A DNA stretch of 64,000 bases, from NCBI GenBank assembly GCA_947260005.1, contig CAMYOL010000029.1, positions 187,077 to 251,076 of the forward strand, written 5' to 3'. The stretch's first letter is position 1. Every line of letters starts with the position of its first letter. Positions 1 through 8,563 of this stretch are shown one piece after another. The notes below the pieces were generated by a model. That model had not been told where the DNA came from, did not search any database, and was given only the letters and a program-made list of their open reading frames with translations. This DNA is from an uncultured Ectothiorhodospiraceae bacterium. Its GTDB lineage: Bacteria; Pseudomonadota; Gammaproteobacteria; UBA6429; Thiohalophilaceae. Made by a program: the position numbers and the translations under genes.

Positions 1-739
1 TAAGATTCTCAAAAACAAACATCAGATCTTGTATGCCGGTGCCGATATCTTCGTCGACCTCTTTTACTTTCTCGATTATTTCGGATTCAATGCTACTATC
101 AAGGAAATTCATAATATTAGCCGCGGTCTTAATTCCACCAACCGCTGAAGTCCGTATGCTTTCTGAATTACCTGAGAACTGTTTTTCCAGCATATCATCG
201 AGTTCATGAATGGCACTAGGCTGAATACCATCCAGCGATGAAATACGTAAAACGATATCGACACGCATGTTTTCAGGAAGGGCCACTAAAACATCAGCCG
301 CCTGATCTTGTTCTAAGTAAGATAAAACAATGGCAATAATTTGCGGGTGTTCTAAGCGAATCATATCGGCGACTGCTCGTGGTTCCATCCATTTTAAAGA
401 ATCCAGACCTTTGGAATGACGCCCTAATAAAATCCGATCGATGACACTGCTTGCCTTGTCTTCACCCAATGCCGAGTTCAAAACATTTTTAAGGTATTCT
501 TCATTGCCTATGCCTAGCTCGGTTTGTTCATCAACCGTATCACAAAAATCACCAAGTACCGCAGTTACAGATTCTTTTGGAATGTTTGCCATACTGGCCA
601 TAGCTTCACCCAGTTTCTGTACTTCTTTCGGGCTCATATGCTTTAAAACCTCGGCAGCATCGTTTTCACCCAGCGTCATTAATAATATCGCCGCTCGTTC
701 AGCACCATTTAATTTTTCTTTTTTTTGTTCACCTGCCAA
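1..739 (-). CDS. fliG: FliG, flagellar motor switch protein (N-terminal part, cut by window edge)
   Basis: FliG forms the C-ring layer that meets the MotA stator and couples torque to the FliF MS-ring. About 246 residues are present; the C-terminal torque domain lies beyond position 1. The reading frame gives the FliG N-domain signature GAERAAILLMTLGE followed by AAEVLKHMSPKEVQKLGEAM, and the middle domain with EPRAVADMIRLEHPQ. The frame is closed by a TGA two codons before a TTG at 737-739, and the only nearby ATG is in another frame, so a TTG start is likely. A purine-rich AAGG lies just upstream. It follows fliF after 12 bases, as in the usual fliEFG operon. Confidence 0.93.
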   Translation of the reverse strand, partial: MAGEQKKEKLNGAERAAILLMTLGENDAAEVLKHMSPKEVQKLGEAMASMANIPKESVTAVLGDFCDTVDEQTELGIGNEEYLKNVLNSALGEDKASSVIDRILLGRHSKGLDSLKWMEPRAVADMIRLEHPQIIAIVLSYLEQDQAADVLVALPENMRVDIVLRISSLDGIQPSAIHELDDMLEKQFSGNSESIRTSAVGGIKTAANIMNFLDSSIESEIIEKVKEVDEDIGTGIQDLMFVFENL

Positions 740-751
740 TGTTCATTTACC

Positions 752-2383
752 TTATTCATTAACCCACTGTTTCACTACTTGCGCGACGCGTTTTGGTTCC
801 TGCACAACCATCGACTTGGCCATCTCGAGATCAGACTCATAATCATTTGGTTTTGGCAGACGGGCCTCTTGTTCTCCCGTCAGAGTTAACTGGTCGTCTT
901 GCAACTCATCTCCTGCTTCTTGACCGGCCGCTAGCGCCGTAACTTTAGGAATGACTGATAAATTGCGCATTACTGGACGTAAAATTCCAAATAAGATAAT
1001 TGCAGCTAATAAACCACCCAGGATTTGCTTGCCAATTTCCCATACCCAGGGTTCATCTAGCAATGATTTTTCTGGAATAGGTCCCAGTGGATCCGGGACC
1101 GAAAAAGCGGCATTTATAACATTAACGGTATCACCACGTATTGTATTAAAACCGACGGCTTCTTTTACTAGCAAGGTAATTCGATCCAGTTCATTTTTTG
1201 TGTAAGGGGTAGCAACCTCCTCACCCTCTGCATTGGTAACGGATTTATGATCCACTACCACGGCAATAGATAATTTTTTGATATCGCCAGGACTTTTACG
1301 TTTATGGACAATTGAACGATCAAGTTCATTATTTATCGTGTAACGAACACTCGATTTACTGCGTGCACCGGCGACATTATTTGAAGTAACATTGGTTGTT
1401 GTTTGTGGCGCCGTTGCCGCACCAGGCGGTTCATTACTTAATGCGCCAGGGACGCCAGACACTGCCGCGCTACCGTTAGTATTTTCTTCAACACGTTGCT
1501 CACTGCGTACTGCAGGCACATCAGGGTTAAATGATTCCTGGGTCATCTCATATTGGGTAAAATCCATATCAGCGACGACCTGTGCTCGCACCTTTGCATC
1601 TCCGGTAATGGGTGCGACGATATTTTCAATATTATTCTTGAAATCTTTTTCTATCTGTTTTTTATACGCCAACTGTCTTGACGACAAGCCGATCCCAGCC
1701 ATTTGGTCAGACTTTGAAAGTAATCGACCCTTCTCATCCACAACAGTCACATCTTTGTTATTAAGATTCGGCACACTAGAAGCAACCAGGTTCATAATTG
1801 ATTCTACCTGCTCATCTTCCAGGCTTCTGCCCGAAGCAAGGTCCAGTAATACTGAGGCACTTGGTTTTCTCTTATCCGCCAGGAATGAACTTTGTTTAGG
1901 CAAAGCCAGATGCACGCGTACATTATTGACTGCAGACATCCACATAATGGTTTCCGCCAGTTCATTTTGCAGGGCAACCTGGTAGCGTTTATTCTGGATA
2001 AAACTATTGGTGGTGATACCCTGCGGCTCACTAATAAATTCAAAACCACCACCAGAATGGCTGGGTAGACTTTGTTCAGCCAGTGCCATACGGGCCTCAT
2101 GTACTTTTCCAGTCTCAACCATGATGACACCACTGCTCGTATCGACCTGATACTGTATCTTTCTTGTTTGCAGTACCTTAATGATTTCACTGGCATCCCT
2201 TGCTGAAGCCTGATGATATAAAACACTGAAATTCGGGTTCTGAGACCACAACACCACATAAACGCCAATCGCAATACTCGCCGCCAGACCGATTAATAAA
2301 CCAAACTGACGAATAATGGGCAATTGAGACATGCCCTGAAATGAGGCATTAATTTGTTCTGATTTTACAAGTTCCGCTGCCAT
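752..2383 (-). CDS. fliF: FliF, flagellar MS-ring protein
   Basis: FliF builds the membrane-supramembrane ring on which the rod, export gate and C-ring assemble. The 543-residue product has the usual family length. An N-terminal membrane segment lies at about residues 25-47, followed by the periplasmic ring-building motifs with FSVLYHQASARDASEI. A second membrane segment is at about 450-472, and the acidic C-terminal tail that binds FliG (PNDYESDLEMAKSMV) is present. The Asn/Ala/Pro-rich loop at about 300-345 is the variable periplasmic insertion normal for this family. It lies 12 bases after fliE and before fliG. Confidence 0.96.
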   Translation of the reverse strand: MAAELVKSEQINASFQGMSQLPIIRQFGLLIGLAASIAIGVYVVLWSQNPNFSVLYHQASARDASEIIKVLQTRKIQYQVDTSSGVIMVETGKVHEARMALAEQSLPSHSGGGFEFISEPQGITTNSFIQNKRYQVALQNELAETIMWMSAVNNVRVHLALPKQSSFLADKRKPSASVLLDLASGRSLEDEQVESIMNLVASSVPNLNNKDVTVVDEKGRLLSKSDQMAGIGLSSRQLAYKKQIEKDFKNNIENIVAPITGDAKVRAQVVADMDFTQYEMTQESFNPDVPAVRSEQRVEENTNGSAAVSGVPGALSNEPPGAATAPQTTTNVTSNNVAGARSKSSVRYTINNELDRSIVHKRKSPGDIKKLSIAVVVDHKSVTNAEGEEVATPYTKNELDRITLLVKEAVGFNTIRGDTVNVINAAFSVPDPLGPIPEKSLLDEPWVWEIGKQILGGLLAAIILFGILRPVMRNLSVIPKVTALAAGQEAGDELQDDQLTLTGEQEARLPKPNDYESDLEMAKSMVVQEPKRVAQVVKQWVNE

Positions 2384-2395
2384 TACTTAAAAACC

Positions 2396-2731
2396 TTAAA
2401 TCTGCATATTCATAATTTCCTGGTATGCACTGACCAGACGATTTCGAACTTCAACCATTGCCTGAAAGGATACATTAGCCTTTTGTAATGAAACCATGAC
2501 TTCTGACATCTGCACATTAGGATCACCGCTTTGCATTGCGGTCGCCAATTCATTCGCTTGTGATTGATTTGTATTTACAGTATTAATGGCATTCTCAAGT
2601 AAATTTGAAAATGCATCACGTTGAGCATTCGTTGGCGCTGCAATCTCGTTCGCTTGTGTACCAATCTTCGATTGCTCAATCATGCCCCGCATTTGGGCAA
2701 GTAAAGCATCAGGTGAAATAGTATTACTCAT
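2396..2731 (-). CDS. fliE: FliE, rod-MS-ring junction protein
   Basis: FliE joins the proximal rod to the FliF ring and is the first substrate of the flagellar type III export gate. The 111-residue protein has the typical C-terminal half with DPNVQMSEVMVSLQKANVSFQ and RNRLVSAYQEIMNMQI, the helical part that packs in the rod. The start lies 11 bases after the fleR stop. I found no convincing separate promoter in the last 100 bases of fleR, so fliE is probably at least partly read from the fleSR transcript or from a site further up. Confidence 0.95.
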   Translation of the reverse strand: MSNTISPDALLAQMRGMIEQSKIGTQANEIAAPTNAQRDAFSNLLENAINTVNTNQSQANELATAMQSGDPNVQMSEVMVSLQKANVSFQAMVEVRNRLVSAYQEIMNMQI

Positions 2732-2742
2732 AATATCGCCCT

Positions 2743-4119
2743 CTAAAACATTTCAGCCGAACGACCTGGCACACTGACCCCAGCCTCTCGCATTTTGGCT
2801 AATTTATATCTTAATGTACGCTGACTGATACCCAATTTCTCAGCGGCTTGCTTACGACTGCCGTTCACCGCCGATATCGCATTTAAAATAACATTCCATT
2901 CCTTTTGCTTTACTTCGCTGTTCAATGTGTCCGTTTCAGTATTAACCTGAGTTTCTTCGCATTTAAGTTTAGTCGCAGTAGCAGACGATGGTGCTCCTAA
3001 CTCAAAATGAATATCATCTTCAGTTAAAGAGCCGTCCCGGAACAGCACCAGTGCACGCTGCACGACATTATCCAGTTCGCGTACATTACCCGGCCAGCTA
3101 TGTGACAATAATTTTTTCTCTGCACTTTCTGATAAAACAGGTATAGCGATATTTAACTGTTTACACGTTTTTTCAATAATCCGTTTGGTCAAAGCAACAG
3201 TGTCTCCCTGACGGTCGGCCAATGAGTGGATATTGATTGGGAAAACATTTAAGCGGTAAAATAGATCTTCTCGAAACTTACCTTCATTAACATATTTGCG
3301 TACATTTCGATTCGAAGTCGCAATTACTCTCACATCCAGGTCGATCACCTTGGTGCCACCAAGACGTTCTACTTCTCTCTCCTGTAAAACTCGAAGTAAT
3401 TTGGCTTGTAAACCTTGATCCATTTCAGTTATTTCATCCAGCAATAAAGTTCCACCTTGTGCCTGTTCAAACTTTCCCGGGCAGGCCTTATAGGCACCGG
3501 TATAAGCACCCTTCTCATATCCAAACAAGGTCGCTTCTAACATATTCTCTGGAATGGCCGCACAATTTATTGCCACGAAGGGTTGTTCGCTTCGGCTAGA
3601 ATGTGAATGAATATATTGGGCCAACACTTCTTTTCCCACTCCACTCTCGCCAGTAATCATGACGGTGGCATTACTTTGTGCTACTCGATTGGCAATGGCT
3701 AACATTTCTTTCGATTTTGGATCTTCGGCGACCATTTCGTTGTCAATAACATCAGGTTGACCAGCATAACGCGACACCATATTAACAAGCACTTCGGCCT
3801 CAAACGGTTTCACCATGTAATCCACAGCTCCATCTCTCATCGCATCAACGGCCTGTTGAATACTTCCATACGCCGTCATTAACATAACCGGTAATTCAGG
3901 TGATTTTTCTTTTACTTTTTTCAATAGAGCATGACCATCCATATTCGGCATTTGAATGTCTGTCACAATCAAATCAAAAGTATGACTCTCTAGTACTTTT
4001 AACGCTTCGAGTCCATCACTCGCCTGGGTAACCCTATATCCAGCACTTTGTAATGTTTCAGAAAGTGCTTCTAATAAATCAACGTCGTCTTCTACGACCA
4101 TTACTTGTGCTACAGACAT
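2743..4119 (-). CDS. fleR: FleR/FlrC, sigma-54-dependent response regulator of flagellar genes
   Basis: This NtrC-type regulator is phosphorylated by FleS and activates sigma-54 promoters of rod, hook and cap genes. The 458 residues contain a receiver domain with acidic pocket EDD near residue 10, phospho-acceptor D54 (VTDIQMP) and K104. An AAA+ domain follows with Walker A GESGVGKE at about 157 and the sigma-54 contact loop GAYTGA, then a C-terminal Fis-type helix-turn-helix (RKQAAEKLGISQRTLRYKL). The frame is open 18 codons further up, but the ATG at 4119 has a strong AGAGGTGG ribosome site and matches the receiver-domain start. It follows fleS by 13 bases. Confidence 0.94.
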   Translation of the reverse strand: MSVAQVMVVEDDVDLLEALSETLQSAGYRVTQASDGLEALKVLESHTFDLIVTDIQMPNMDGHALLKKVKEKSPELPVMLMTAYGSIQQAVDAMRDGAVDYMVKPFEAEVLVNMVSRYAGQPDVIDNEMVAEDPKSKEMLAIANRVAQSNATVMITGESGVGKEVLAQYIHSHSSRSEQPFVAINCAAIPENMLEATLFGYEKGAYTGAYKACPGKFEQAQGGTLLLDEITEMDQGLQAKLLRVLQEREVERLGGTKVIDLDVRVIATSNRNVRKYVNEGKFREDLFYRLNVFPINIHSLADRQGDTVALTKRIIEKTCKQLNIAIPVLSESAEKKLLSHSWPGNVRELDNVVQRALVLFRDGSLTEDDIHFELGAPSSATATKLKCEETQVNTETDTLNSEVKQKEWNVILNAISAVNGSRKQAAEKLGISQRTLRYKLAKMREAGVSVPGRSAEMF

Positions 4120-4132
4120 ATCCACCTCTCTT

Positions 4133-5452
4133 TCAAACCGCATCCGACAAATTTGGATTGCGTATATCTTCATTAACAGTATTTTCTTCTTTTACTTCCA
4201 ATAGTGGTATTTGAACAATAAAAGTTGTACCAACACCTTTTTCAGTATCAACGATAACCTCACCTTTGTGTGCATGAATAATCGCACGTACCACGGCCAA
4301 GCCTAATCCAGTGCCGTCATTACGTGTTGTAAAAAACGGGTCAAAAATATTTGTTAATTTTTCATTATTAATACCTGGCCCATCATCACATACCAGTATT
4401 TCTAAACTTGCTTCATTCGATAGCCTTGCCAGCACTTTTAACTGACCCTCACCCTGCATTGCCTGTATTGCATTGACACATAAGTTCAACAACGCGCTGA
4501 GTAGCATCTGTTTGTTCGCCGTCACTTGTTTTTGTCCAACAAGATCCTGCCAACTAAAATCGACATTACTGTTCAATATCTGTTCGTCTAGCAACAGCTC
4601 AAGTTCGTTTAATAATTCATTCAATGTAAATTCGTCATCGCGACCCGTTGTATTGCTTCGTGAATATAACAACATGTCATTTACTATATGTTCCAGATGA
4701 TCAAGTCTGTCTTTAATTTTGGTTGTGTAGCGATTGAAATCTGATTGTTCAAGACCAACACGCTTAAGGTTGGAGGTATACAACACGGCAGAGCTGAGTG
4801 GTGTTCGAATTTGATGAGCTAACGATGCAGCCATCTCACCCATTGCAGCAAGGCGTTCGCGTTGATTCAGTTTTTCCTGCAGGTCACGCATCTCAGTAAC
4901 ATCGGTAATCAATAAAATCTGTCCCGGCTCATTGATCAACGGACAGGTCGAAATATTTACTCTGCGGCCATCAACTAATGAAACATCGTGCCCATCATCT
5001 GATTTGGGAGAAAAAGCACGTGAAATCACATCCGACCAAAACTGGTTTTTTAAAGGTTCGCCCAAATAATCCAGGGCTGTTGGATTATATTCCTGAATCT
5101 TACCGTCGCTATCCAGTACTACGACCCCGCCCGGTAGGGCTTGTAGTAATGTAGATAACCGATTAGCAAGTCGTTCCTTTTCAGTCAGTTCTCGTAAACG
5201 AGACTCATGAGACTTATTCAACTCTTCGTTTAGGTGGGCAACTTGTTGTTCTAAAGCATGATAAGAAGATGCAAGTTGGTTTGATATTTGATTAAAGGCC
5301 GAAAAAGCATCTCGAAGTGCCTGCTTGGAACCATCCGACTCAGTAGATAAACCTTCCGTCGCCAATGACCCTAATAAATTAGGGTCAACGTCAGGTACTT
5401 TAGGTTTGATAGACTCGACAAGAATCGATTGTTTATTTAATTCTGCACTCAT
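4133..5452 (-). CDS. fleS: FleS/FlrB, soluble sensor histidine kinase of the flagellar cascade
   Basis: The partner kinase of FleR, 439 residues. No membrane segment is visible, as expected for this cytosolic kinase. Residues 60-95 are a coiled coil, followed by a PAS-like sensor (LPGGVVVLDSDGKIQEYN, about 106-122). A HisKA domain carries H213 in LAHQIRTPLSS. The HATPase domain has the N box (NLCVNAIQAM), DDGPG, and the GTGLGLAVV G box. A good AGAAGG ribosome site precedes the ATG. Transcription most likely starts at the sigma-54 site at 5523-5540. Confidence 0.94.
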   Translation of the reverse strand: MSAELNKQSILVESIKPKVPDVDPNLLGSLATEGLSTESDGSKQALRDAFSAFNQISNQLASSYHALEQQVAHLNEELNKSHESRLRELTEKERLANRLSTLLQALPGGVVVLDSDGKIQEYNPTALDYLGEPLKNQFWSDVISRAFSPKSDDGHDVSLVDGRRVNISTCPLINEPGQILLITDVTEMRDLQEKLNQRERLAAMGEMAASLAHQIRTPLSSAVLYTSNLKRVGLEQSDFNRYTTKIKDRLDHLEHIVNDMLLYSRSNTTGRDDEFTLNELLNELELLLDEQILNSNVDFSWQDLVGQKQVTANKQMLLSALLNLCVNAIQAMQGEGQLKVLARLSNEASLEILVCDDGPGINNEKLTNIFDPFFTTRNDGTGLGLAVVRAIIHAHKGEVIVDTEKGVGTTFIVQIPLLEVKEENTVNEDIRNPNLSDAV

Positions 5453-5522
5453 AGCACCTTCTTCCCAACAAATAGCTCAAAGGCTTGAATTGAACAAGCC
5501 TAACGTAACGTCTATTGTTGTT

Positions 5523-5540
5523 GAGCAAGAAGTATGCCTA
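5523..5540 (-). promoter_or_regulatory. Sigma-54 promoter of fleSR
   Basis: Read on the minus strand the site is TAGGCATACTTCTTGCTC. It has GG and GC exactly ten bases apart, as the -24/-12 elements of RpoN require. It lies about 70 bases upstream of the fleS start, in the 140-base gap after fleQ. This is where FleQ-type activators switch on fleSR in Pseudomonas and Vibrio; that FleQ does so here is inference. Confidence 0.8.
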
Positions 5541-5592
5541 AAAGAATATTACTATTGAAACAAGAGCTTACTGAGACTAGCATCGGTCACGG

Positions 5593-7017
5593 TCAAATTC
5601 CCGACACGTGTTCTTGACGTTGCAAACCGTATTTGCGCATTTTTTCGACCAAAGTTGTGCGGCGCATGGATAAACGCTTCGCCGCATGTGCAACCACGCC
5701 TTCGGCTTCTTCTAGTGCCTGCTTTATTAATGAAAACTCTAACTGACTTAAGTGTTCTTTTAAATCTAAACCATTGCGAGGAAGACGCATGGCGTTGGAA
5801 ATTTCACCGTCACTTTCGATAACCGATTCAATTGATAGAGCTTCACTCTCATCAACCTCTCCTATTTGGCCCCGGAATTTTTCAGGTAAATCTCGAACAT
5901 CTACCACGCCGTACGGGTACATAATAATAAGCCGTTCCATCAGGTTGGATAACTCCCTAACATTACCAGGCCAAGGATAATGGGCTAATGCAGCTATTGC
6001 GGTTGGCGTTAAACGCACCGAACCTCGTTGGTCGTGTTCCATACGAGTCACCAGTTCTTTGATAAGCAACGGGATATCATCACTCCGATCTTTTAATGCC
6101 GGCATTTCAATCGGGAATACGTTTAACCGGTAAAAGAGATCTTCACGGAAACGGCCTTCAGTAATTTCGATTTCCAGATCACGATGGGTCGCCGCAATAA
6201 TTCGTACATCGGCTTTAATACTCTTGTTGCTTCCGACACGCTCAAAAACTCGCTCTTGTAGTACCCGCAATATTTTAACTTGCATCGCCAACGGCATATC
6301 ACCAATTTCATCCAAAAATAAGGTCCCACCCTCGGCAAGTTCAAAACGACCTTGTCGGGCTGATATCGCACCGGTAAAAGAACCTTTTTCATGTCCAAAC
6401 AACTCACTTTCTAATAAGTCAGGTGGAATCGCTCCGCAATTGACCGGCACAAAAGGTTGATCGCGACGTGAAGAGTAATAATGAAGATTTCGAGCCACAA
6501 CTTCTTTACCCGTACCAGATTGGCCTAATATGAGAACATTCGCATCGGTATCAGCTACTTGTTCAATTAATTTTCGTACCATGATAATAGATCGTGAGTG
6601 CCCAACCATACTACGAAACAGCATAGGCGTTGAACTACCTTTTCCGGTTTGAGATTCTCGGTAAACTTGAGCAAGATGTAATGCATGTAGCAATTGACGA
6701 TGCTTTACAGGCTCCTCGATAACATTTACGATCTTTGAAGCAATTTCAGGAGGGAGCAAACTTTTATCACGTAATTCAGTTAATAGCAGTATCGGAGTAA
6801 TCGAGTCAAATTTATCCTTTACGTTGGTGATGGTGTCGGTAATATCGGTAGAATCACCTACATCACCCAGTATAACTACCTCAGGGTTTTTTTCGGTTTT
6901 ACACGACATCCAGTTTTCTGAGGATGTTGCCGCATACAGTTCATAGTCAATGAAACTAAGCAAGAACTCCATTTGATCTCGCCGCTCAATATTATTATCA
7001 ATTAATAGTATAGACAT
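5593..7017 (-). CDS. fleQ: FleQ/FlrA, master sigma-54 activator of flagellar genes, c-di-GMP responsive
   Basis: FleQ is the top activator of polar flagellar genes and its activity is opposed by c-di-GMP. The 474 residues contain a divergent receiver-like domain (1-120) in which the usual phosphorylation motif is not recognisable (VVILGDVG). The c-di-GMP contact motif LFRSMVG is at 133-139. The AAA+ domain has Walker A GQSGTGKE (165-172), GSFTGA (212-217) and Walker B LFLDEIGDMP, and a Fis-type helix-turn-helix ends the protein (AKRLSMRRTTLVEKMRKYGL). It is monocistronic by spacing. A possible sigma-70 site (TTGACT, 17 bases, TACGCT) lies at 7081-7109 on the minus strand, but the -10 is poor. 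Confidence 0.95.
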   Translation of the reverse strand: MSILLIDNNIERRDQMEFLLSFIDYELYAATSSENWMSCKTEKNPEVVILGDVGDSTDITDTITNVKDKFDSITPILLLTELRDKSLLPPEIASKIVNVIEEPVKHRQLLHALHLAQVYRESQTGKGSSTPMLFRSMVGHSRSIIMVRKLIEQVADTDANVLILGQSGTGKEVVARNLHYYSSRRDQPFVPVNCGAIPPDLLESELFGHEKGSFTGAISARQGRFELAEGGTLFLDEIGDMPLAMQVKILRVLQERVFERVGSNKSIKADVRIIAATHRDLEIEITEGRFREDLFYRLNVFPIEMPALKDRSDDIPLLIKELVTRMEHDQRGSVRLTPTAIAALAHYPWPGNVRELSNLMERLIIMYPYGVVDVRDLPEKFRGQIGEVDESEALSIESVIESDGEISNAMRLPRNGLDLKEHLSQLEFSLIKQALEEAEGVVAHAAKRLSMRRTTLVEKMRKYGLQRQEHVSGI

Positions 7018-7175
7018 AAGCTCCCATTTCTATAAGTAAGTGTCATTAATCAGTTTTCTTTTAAGTAGTACGCAGTAAAGAGCGTAGACAGTGTCGGAGT
7101 GAAAGTCAAAATATTGGCGTTAAATAATTTAAGGCGGATATATCGGACTTAATTGGGGAGTTAGCAAAAAAATAT

Positions 7176-7676
7176 TTATTTGGACTGTGCCCTGGCAATA
7201 GCAACATTCCTTCGATGTTGACGAAATACCCATCGTTCCCAGGCTGATTGTTCATCTAGACGTTGTTGTTCTATTCGTGCGTGACACCAACCCGATTCGA
7301 GATTATTAACCTTCACGATCATTTTAATGGGTACGCAATGATCTTCATTTAAATAAAGGGTCGTTTGGTAGTACTGATCGACTTTAGCTTCCGGATTATA
7401 CCAGGCTAACTCTTCAGCCCCTAGTTTAACCCTGGCTTTATCAGGCAAAGTTGAATTAGCGTGCATCATTTGCCCTAATATTTTCAATATCAAGTTAACT
7501 TTATTTTCGATACGTTGAAGCTCTGAATCATGCTCGTCATCAGTGTGATTATATTGTTCGTCATTTTGCTCTATTAAAGAATAGGCAATATGATTCATTG
7601 GAAACTCTGAATACGCATCACCTGTCGTCAGCAAAGACCACATAAAGGGCAGTTCTTTTTCAAATAAACAAGACAC
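7176..7676 (-). CDS. Atypical (tetramer-type) PilZ-like protein
   Basis: A 166-residue soluble protein. Residues 50-75 (SELQRIENKVNLILKILGQMM) form a heptad helix. After this comes a beta-rich region with LGAEELAWY, YLNEDHCVPIKMIVKV and CHARIEQQ. This plan, a long central helix inserted in a PilZ barrel, matches the atypical tetrameric PilZ family of Xanthomonas (XCC6012 type), also found beside flagellar genes. The canonical RxxxR and DxSxxG c-di-GMP motifs are absent, so direct ligand binding is doubtful. The first start in frame is GTG at 7676 with no clear ribosome site; ATG at 7643 is an alternative. It follows fliT and precedes fleQ, so it probably belongs to the fliDST transcript. Confidence 0.6.
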   Translation of the reverse strand: MSCLFEKELPFMWSLLTTGDAYSEFPMNHIAYSLIEQNDEQYNHTDDEHDSELQRIENKVNLILKILGQMMHANSTLPDKARVKLGAEELAWYNPEAKVDQYYQTTLYLNEDHCVPIKMIVKVNNLESGWCHARIEQQRLDEQSAWERWVFRQHRRNVAIARAQSK

Positions 7677-7764
7677 AGAATCGTCGCTATTGATTTTAGA
7701 ATATTTAAGCTTATCTTAAATTAAGAATAGTACACAGACCGATAATTTATCGGCTTAAATTGAT

Positions 7765-8100
7765 TTATATCTGTCCTACCGAATTATTTCGATAGAGATT
7801 AACCGCCTTATCCTGATTAGATTGGTGATGAAGATTTTGTAAAAGTACAAACCGTTCTTTCTCAGTCACCTGAATACATTTCCGATCCACCTCCAGGACT
7901 TCATATAGTATATCAGATAATTTCGGTAAACACTTTTCAATTTCCGGGTGATCAAATAAATATTTTAACGCGCTGGAACGATCGACTTCCAAGCTGGCTA
8001 ATTGTTCCCAATCTTTGTCGATTGCTTGCTGTAACATGCGCTTTGTAAGTCGCAAAATCTTTTCGGCATAATGCTTTAAAGAAACATGTTCGATGTCCAT
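7765..8100 (-). CDS. fliT: FliT-like flagellar export chaperone
   Basis: A 111-residue all-helical protein, typical in size and position for FliT, the chaperone that holds the cap protein FliD before export. Sequence similarity in this family is low, so the call rests on helical character (YAEKILRLTKRMLQQAIDKDWEQLASLEVDR) and on its place 4 bases after fliS. The helix with DWEQLASLEVDRSSAL is the recognisable FliT piece. It is translated from the fliD operon. Confidence 0.8.
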   Translation of the reverse strand: MDIEHVSLKHYAEKILRLTKRMLQQAIDKDWEQLASLEVDRSSALKYLFDHPEIEKCLPKLSDILYEVLEVDRKCIQVTEKERFVLLQNLHHQSNQDKAVNLYRNNSVGQI

Positions 8101-8104
8101 TTTT

Positions 8105-8509
8105 TTACTTCATACTCGCGACAGACGGAATCTCATCCCATGCGTCTTTTACTGATTTAAGCAAAGAGACCACTTCGTCTAGCAAATCAGGGTTATTTTC
8201 TGCATTAGAACGTATTAATCGGCGAATCATATAATCATATAAATCATCGAGATTATCAGCGATGTCGCCACCGGCACTTTTATCTAAGGAGGAACGAAGA
8301 CCTTCAATAATTGATATGGCCCAACTGATATGACCACCTTTTTGTGAAATCTCATTTCGCTCCATAAAGCCTTTGGCCATCGCCACTTTTTCGATTGCCC
8401 CATCCATCAACATTTGAATCAATCTATGTGGACTTGCCTGTTCAATGCCCGACGAGACACCTACCTGGCTATACTCATGTACTGCACTATGTAATTTTGA
8501 CATATTCAT
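8105..8509 (-). CDS. fliS: FliS, flagellin export chaperone
   Basis: FliS binds the C-terminal helices of flagellin and prevents polymerisation in the cytoplasm. The 134 residues carry the family marks: a conserved N-terminal Tyr region (VHEYSQVGVSSGIEQASPHRLIQMLMDGAIEKVAMAKG is the canonical opening helix pair), SIIEGLRSSLD, and DNLDDLYDYMIRRL. It sits between fliD and fliT with a GGAG ribosome site. There are 54 bases between the fliD stop and this start, consistent with one transcript. Confidence 0.95.
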   Translation of the reverse strand: MNMSKLHSAVHEYSQVGVSSGIEQASPHRLIQMLMDGAIEKVAMAKGFMERNEISQKGGHISWAISIIEGLRSSLDKSAGGDIADNLDDLYDYMIRRLIRSNAENNPDLLDEVVSLLKSVKDAWDEIPSVASMK

Positions 8510-8563
8510 AACTTACTCCAATACTGCTCACTGCTTAATTATTACTTTTGCTAAATTTCTTTA

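Noticed and set aside
1392-1985. Long plus-strand frame inside fliF
   Set aside because: It is the antisense shadow of fliF, with no start context and no recognisable protein features.
2743-2850. Sigma-54 promoter for fliE at the end of fleR
   Set aside because: Several GG and GC pairs occur on the minus strand but none at the required ten-base distance.
7747-7754. Perfect GCCGATAA (sigma-28 -10) upstream of the atypical PilZ gene
   Set aside because: No TAAA lies 15 bases upstream. The sequence is part of a CCGATAA/TTATCGG palindrome and is probably chance or a weak hairpin.
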